From: Saccharibacillus alkalitolerans
GTDB taxonomy: Bacteria > Bacillota > Bacilli > Paenibacillales > Paenibacillaceae
Direction: 5' to 3'
Assembly (NCBI RefSeq): GCF_011090185.1
Contig: NZ_JAAFGS010000003.1
Location: 496,001-560,000, forward strand
DNA: 64,000 nucleotides
This document shows, one piece after another, positions 61,682 to 64,000 of this stretch. A model generated the notes under the pieces. It was not told the DNA's origin, did not search any database, and was given only the letters and a program-made list of their open reading frames with translations. The stretch's first letter is position 1; every line of letters begins with the position of its first letter. Made by a program: the position numbers and the translations under genes.

Positions 61682-62680
61682 ATGAACAAAAACATATCGG
61701 ATATCGCACGGATGGCGGGCGTCGCCAAAAGCACGGTGTCCCGCTACCTGAACGGCGGCTCCGTCAGCGCCAAAACGAAGCAAAAACTGGAACGCATCAC
61801 CCGGGAAGCCGGCTATGTGCCCAACACGTTCGCCCAAAGCCTCAAAGCCAAGCGCAACAACCTGATCGGCACTATCGTACCCCGGCTGGACTCGTTCGCC
61901 GCGGCCCAGACGATGACCGGAATCGACGAAGAGCTGCGCGAAGCGGGCGGACGCATGCTCGTGTACAACGCGGGGCAGGATCGAACCCGGGAACTCGAGG
62001 CGATGACCGATCTGGCGCGGCAAAAAGTATCGGGAATCATTCTGATGCCGGCCCAGGTGACGGAGGAGCATCTGCGGACCGCCGAAGCCGCGGGCATTCC
62101 CGTGCTGCTGATCGGTCAGAGCAATCCGGCGCTGCACAGCCTGGTGTACGACGATTACCGCGCCGGACTGCTGATGGGCCGCCACGTGCTGGATATGGGG
62201 CATCGGCGCATCGCCTACCTCGGGGTAACCGAAGAGGACGAGGCGGTCGGCCTGCGGCGCAAGGAAGGCTTCCGGGCCGCCGCGCAGGAATGCGAAGATT
62301 GCGAAATATTTTATTACGAGAGCAGCTTCAAGATCGAAGACGCCCGCCTGGCCGCGGAGCGGATTCTGGACGAATGCCTCCCTTCGCTGATCGTCTGCGC
62401 CACGGACAATATCGCGCTCGGCGTCATGAAAACGGCCCATATGCGCGGCTTGTCGGTCCCGTCGGAACTGTCGATCACCGGCTTCGGCGGCTACGAAGTA
62501 ACAGGGATCATCCACCCCGCGCTGACGACCGTCCGCTTTCCTTATTACGAGGCGGGAAGGCTTGCGGCGCGCAGCATGCTCAGGCTGACGGCGGGCGAAG
62601 AAGTGAAGCGGCTTACGGTCATCGACGTCGAGCTACTGCCTCAAGAAAGCGTTGACAATTTGAACACAGCTTCGGTATAA
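61682..62680 (+). CDS. LacI family repressor of a sucrose-type operon
   Basis: 332 residues from the ATG at 61682 (AAGGAGA upstream). N-terminal LacI helix-turn-helix (ISDIARMAGVAKSTVSRYLNGGSVSAKT) and hinge, then a periplasmic-binding-protein-like sensor domain (60-330; GHRRIAYLG, ICATDNIALGVMK, SITGFGGYEVTGIIHPALTTV). By position before a GH32 gene it is a ScrR/SacR-type repressor, with three copies of GGAACCGGTTCC downstream as probable operators. The inducer (sucrose or fructose) is inferred. Confidence 0.9.
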   Translation: MNKNISDIARMAGVAKSTVSRYLNGGSVSAKTKQKLERITREAGYVPNTFAQSLKAKRNNLIGTIVPRLDSFAAAQTMTGIDEELREAGGRMLVYNAGQDRTRELEAMTDLARQKVSGIILMPAQVTEEHLRTAEAAGIPVLLIGQSNPALHSLVYDDYRAGLLMGRHVLDMGHRRIAYLGVTEEDEAVGLRRKEGFRAAAQECEDCEIFYYESSFKIEDARLAAERILDECLPSLIVCATDNIALGVMKTAHMRGLSVPSELSITGFGGYEVTGIIHPALTTVRFPYYEAGRLAARSMLRLTAGEEVKRLTVIDVELLPQESVDNLNTASV

Positions 62681-62681
62681 T
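62652..62681 (+). promoter_or_regulatory. SigA promoter of the GH32 gene
   Basis: TTGACA (62652-62657), 18 bases, TATAAT (62676-62681), overlapping the end of the lacI-type gene. Confidence 0.8.
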
Positions 62682-62687
62682 GCAATC

Positions 62688-62818
62688 GGAACCGGTTCCT
62701 TTTTGTTCTCCGATACGGAGCGGACAAAGGAACCGGGAACGACCGATCAGACGGAACGATTATTGTTTGCATTCTTTTGGAACCGGTTCCTATTTTTAAT
62801 CTTTTTCGGAACCGGTTC
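62688..62818 (+). promoter_or_regulatory. three palindromic operators GGAACCGGTTCC
   Basis: Perfect 12-base palindromes at 62688-62699 (just after the -10 box), 62778-62789 and 62807-62818, with an imperfect fourth at 62729-62740 (GGAACCGGGAAC). They are typical LacI-family operators with a central CG. The first would block transcription directly and the others would allow looping. Confidence 0.8.
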
Positions 62819-62850
62819 CGAAAAATAATGACCGGAAGAAGGCCAGTTTG

Positions 62851-64000
62851 ATGAACATGACGCGACAACAAAAATACCGGCTGATCCGGCAGGCGGAACC
62901 CGGCGAGCTCCGGCGTTTGGCCGAACTTGCCGACAGCTGCGCCTGGAGACAGACCTACCATATCCAGCCGCACGCCGGACTGCTGAACGATCCCAACGGC
63001 TTCGCTTACTACGGCGGCGAATACCATCTGTTTTATCAATGGTTTCCGCTCGGTACCGATCACGGCATGAAATATTGGTACCATGTCGTCTCCTCCGATC
63101 TGGCGCACTGGAGAGACGCCGGAATCGGACTGGAGCCGGGCGGCCCTTACGATTCGCACGGCGCCTACTCGGGCAGCGCGATCGAAAAAGACGGACTGCT
63201 GCATCTGATGTACACCGGCAACACGCGGGACGGCGAGTGGATTCGCCATCCGTATCAGTGCCTGGCGGTGATGGACGCAAACGGCAGCATCGTCAAGCGC
63301 GAACTGCCCGTTATCGCCGAAGTGCCGGAAGGTTATACGGATCATTTCCGCGATCCGAAAGTATGGCGCGACGGCGATTCGTACCTGTGCGTGATCGGCG
63401 CGCAGCGCGCCGACCTGACGGGAGCGGCCGTGCTGTACCGCTCGCCGGACCTGGTCGACTGGAAGTTCGAAGGCGAAATTAGCACCTCCCTGCCGGATTT
63501 CGGCTATATGTGGGAATGCCCGGACTACTTCGAGCTGAACGGCGCGGGCGTGCTGCTGCTCTGTCCGCAGGGCCTGGAACCGGACGGCGAACGCTTCCGC
63601 AACGTTTACCAATCCGGCTTCCTGCTGGGCAGCCCGCTGAACGCGGCGACCCGAGAATTCGAACACGGCGAGTTCGTCGAGCTCGACCGCGGCTTCGATT
63701 TCTATGCGCCTCAGACGACGGAAGGTCCGGACGGCAGGCGGCTGCTTGTCGGCTGGATGGGACTGCCCGACCTGGAATATCCGACGGACGGCAAAGGCTG
63801 GGCGCACTGCCTGACGCTGCCGAGAGAGCTGTCCGTCCGCGCCGGCCGGCTGGTTCAGCGGCCGGCGGCCGGCCTGGAAAGCCTGCGCGGGGAGGAACGT
63901 TCCTTCTCCGCCGTGCTGAACGACGAACGACGCGCTTTCGAAGGCGCGGAGGGCAACGCTTACGAGCTGCGCTGCACGATCGAGCCGTCCGAAGCTTCCG
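62851..64000 (+). CDS. GH32 sucrose-6-phosphate hydrolase / invertase (3' end outside the window)
   Basis: At least 383 codons from the ATG at 62851, open to the window end. GH32 five-blade propeller marks: nucleophile Asp in HAGLLNDPNGF, the HYRDPKV-like HFRDPKVW and the acid/base Glu in WECPDYF. No signal peptide, so it is probably the intracellular enzyme hydrolysing sucrose-6-phosphate (or sucrose) to glucose-6-phosphate (glucose) and fructose. It is controlled by the LacI-type repressor in front. The C-terminal beta-sandwich is cut off. Confidence 0.93.
   Translation, partial: MNMTRQQKYRLIRQAEPGELRRLAELADSCAWRQTYHIQPHAGLLNDPNGFAYYGGEYHLFYQWFPLGTDHGMKYWYHVVSSDLAHWRDAGIGLEPGGPYDSHGAYSGSAIEKDGLLHLMYTGNTRDGEWIRHPYQCLAVMDANGSIVKRELPVIAEVPEGYTDHFRDPKVWRDGDSYLCVIGAQRADLTGAAVLYRSPDLVDWKFEGEISTSLPDFGYMWECPDYFELNGAGVLLLCPQGLEPDGERFRNVYQSGFLLGSPLNAATREFEHGEFVELDRGFDFYAPQTTEGPDGRRLLVGWMGLPDLEYPTDGKGWAHCLTLPRELSVRAGRLVQRPAAGLESLRGEERSFSAVLNDERRAFEGAEGNAYELRCTIEPSEAS

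Overview
The window looks like chromosomal DNA from a high-GC member of the Bacillota, most likely a Paenibacillaceae species (Paenibacillus or Saccharibacillus-like). The grounds are strong AGGAGG-type ribosome binding sites, SigA promoters (TTGACA / TATAAT, about 17 bp apart), two T-box leaders, a SAM-I riboswitch, a LiaFSR system, an AbrB-like regulator, a Spo0E-like protein, the lutABC and alaR-alaT pairs, and the order pheS-pheT-zapA-mutS2. The genus is an inference from gene content and base composition. I saw no rRNA, tRNA, CRISPR array, insertion sequence or prophage; this is core chromosome with some unusual local features.

Layout. 1-2.6 kb: a gene leaving the left edge, a DUF2161 nuclease-like protein, and a two-gene operon of a coiled-coil membrane protein and a membrane-anchored phosphodiester glycosidase-like protein. 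2.6-7.9 kb: abrB-like, trmL, serC, a GSI-beta type glutamine synthetase with a GlnR/TnrA-type site, and aroF. 8.1-9.5 kb: a PadR regulator with its HAAS-domain membrane partner. 9.6-14.3 kb: aldA diverging from lutABC, a lactaldehyde-to-lactate-to-pyruvate module with a CcpA (cre) site in the aldA promoter. 14.4-23.3 kb: ispH, an OmpR/HK two-component pair beside htrA, then liaF-liaS-liaR and a small ORF. 23.6-30.6 kb: thrS with its T-box, a HAD phosphatase, an S9 peptidase, mqnC and a DUF1304 protein. 30.7-34.8 kb: metA-metI-metC behind a SAM-I riboswitch. 34.8-46.4 kb: small unknowns, corA, an HRDC protein, a MOSC protein, a second glycosidase-like protein, a 5'-3' exonuclease, an ArsC/Spx-like protein, an RluA synthase, a cobalamin adenosyltransferase, a lipoprotein, a Spo0E-like protein and alaT-alaR. 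46.6-59.0 kb: pheS-pheT, zapA, GGDEF, mutS2 and DUF350 on the minus strand. 59.0-64.0 kb: an ABC-F protein with an attenuator leader, a small membrane protein, and a LacI-type repressor followed by a GH32 sucrose hydrolase that runs off the right edge.

The most unusual items are these. (1) The ZapA gene is expanded to 1,334 codons: a normal N-terminal ZapA domain is followed by about 1,250 residues of predicted coiled coil, including ten in-register 14-residue repeats, and is directly followed by a diguanylate cyclase. (2) The ABC-F gene has a complete ribosome-mediated attenuation leader: promoter, 9-codon leader peptide with its own ribosome binding site, and an intrinsic terminator just ahead of the start codon. 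(3) The metA riboswitch has a very long P4 arm. (4) Several small genes with convincing promoters or ribosome binding sites are present that gene callers tend to miss (34, 50 and 65 codons).
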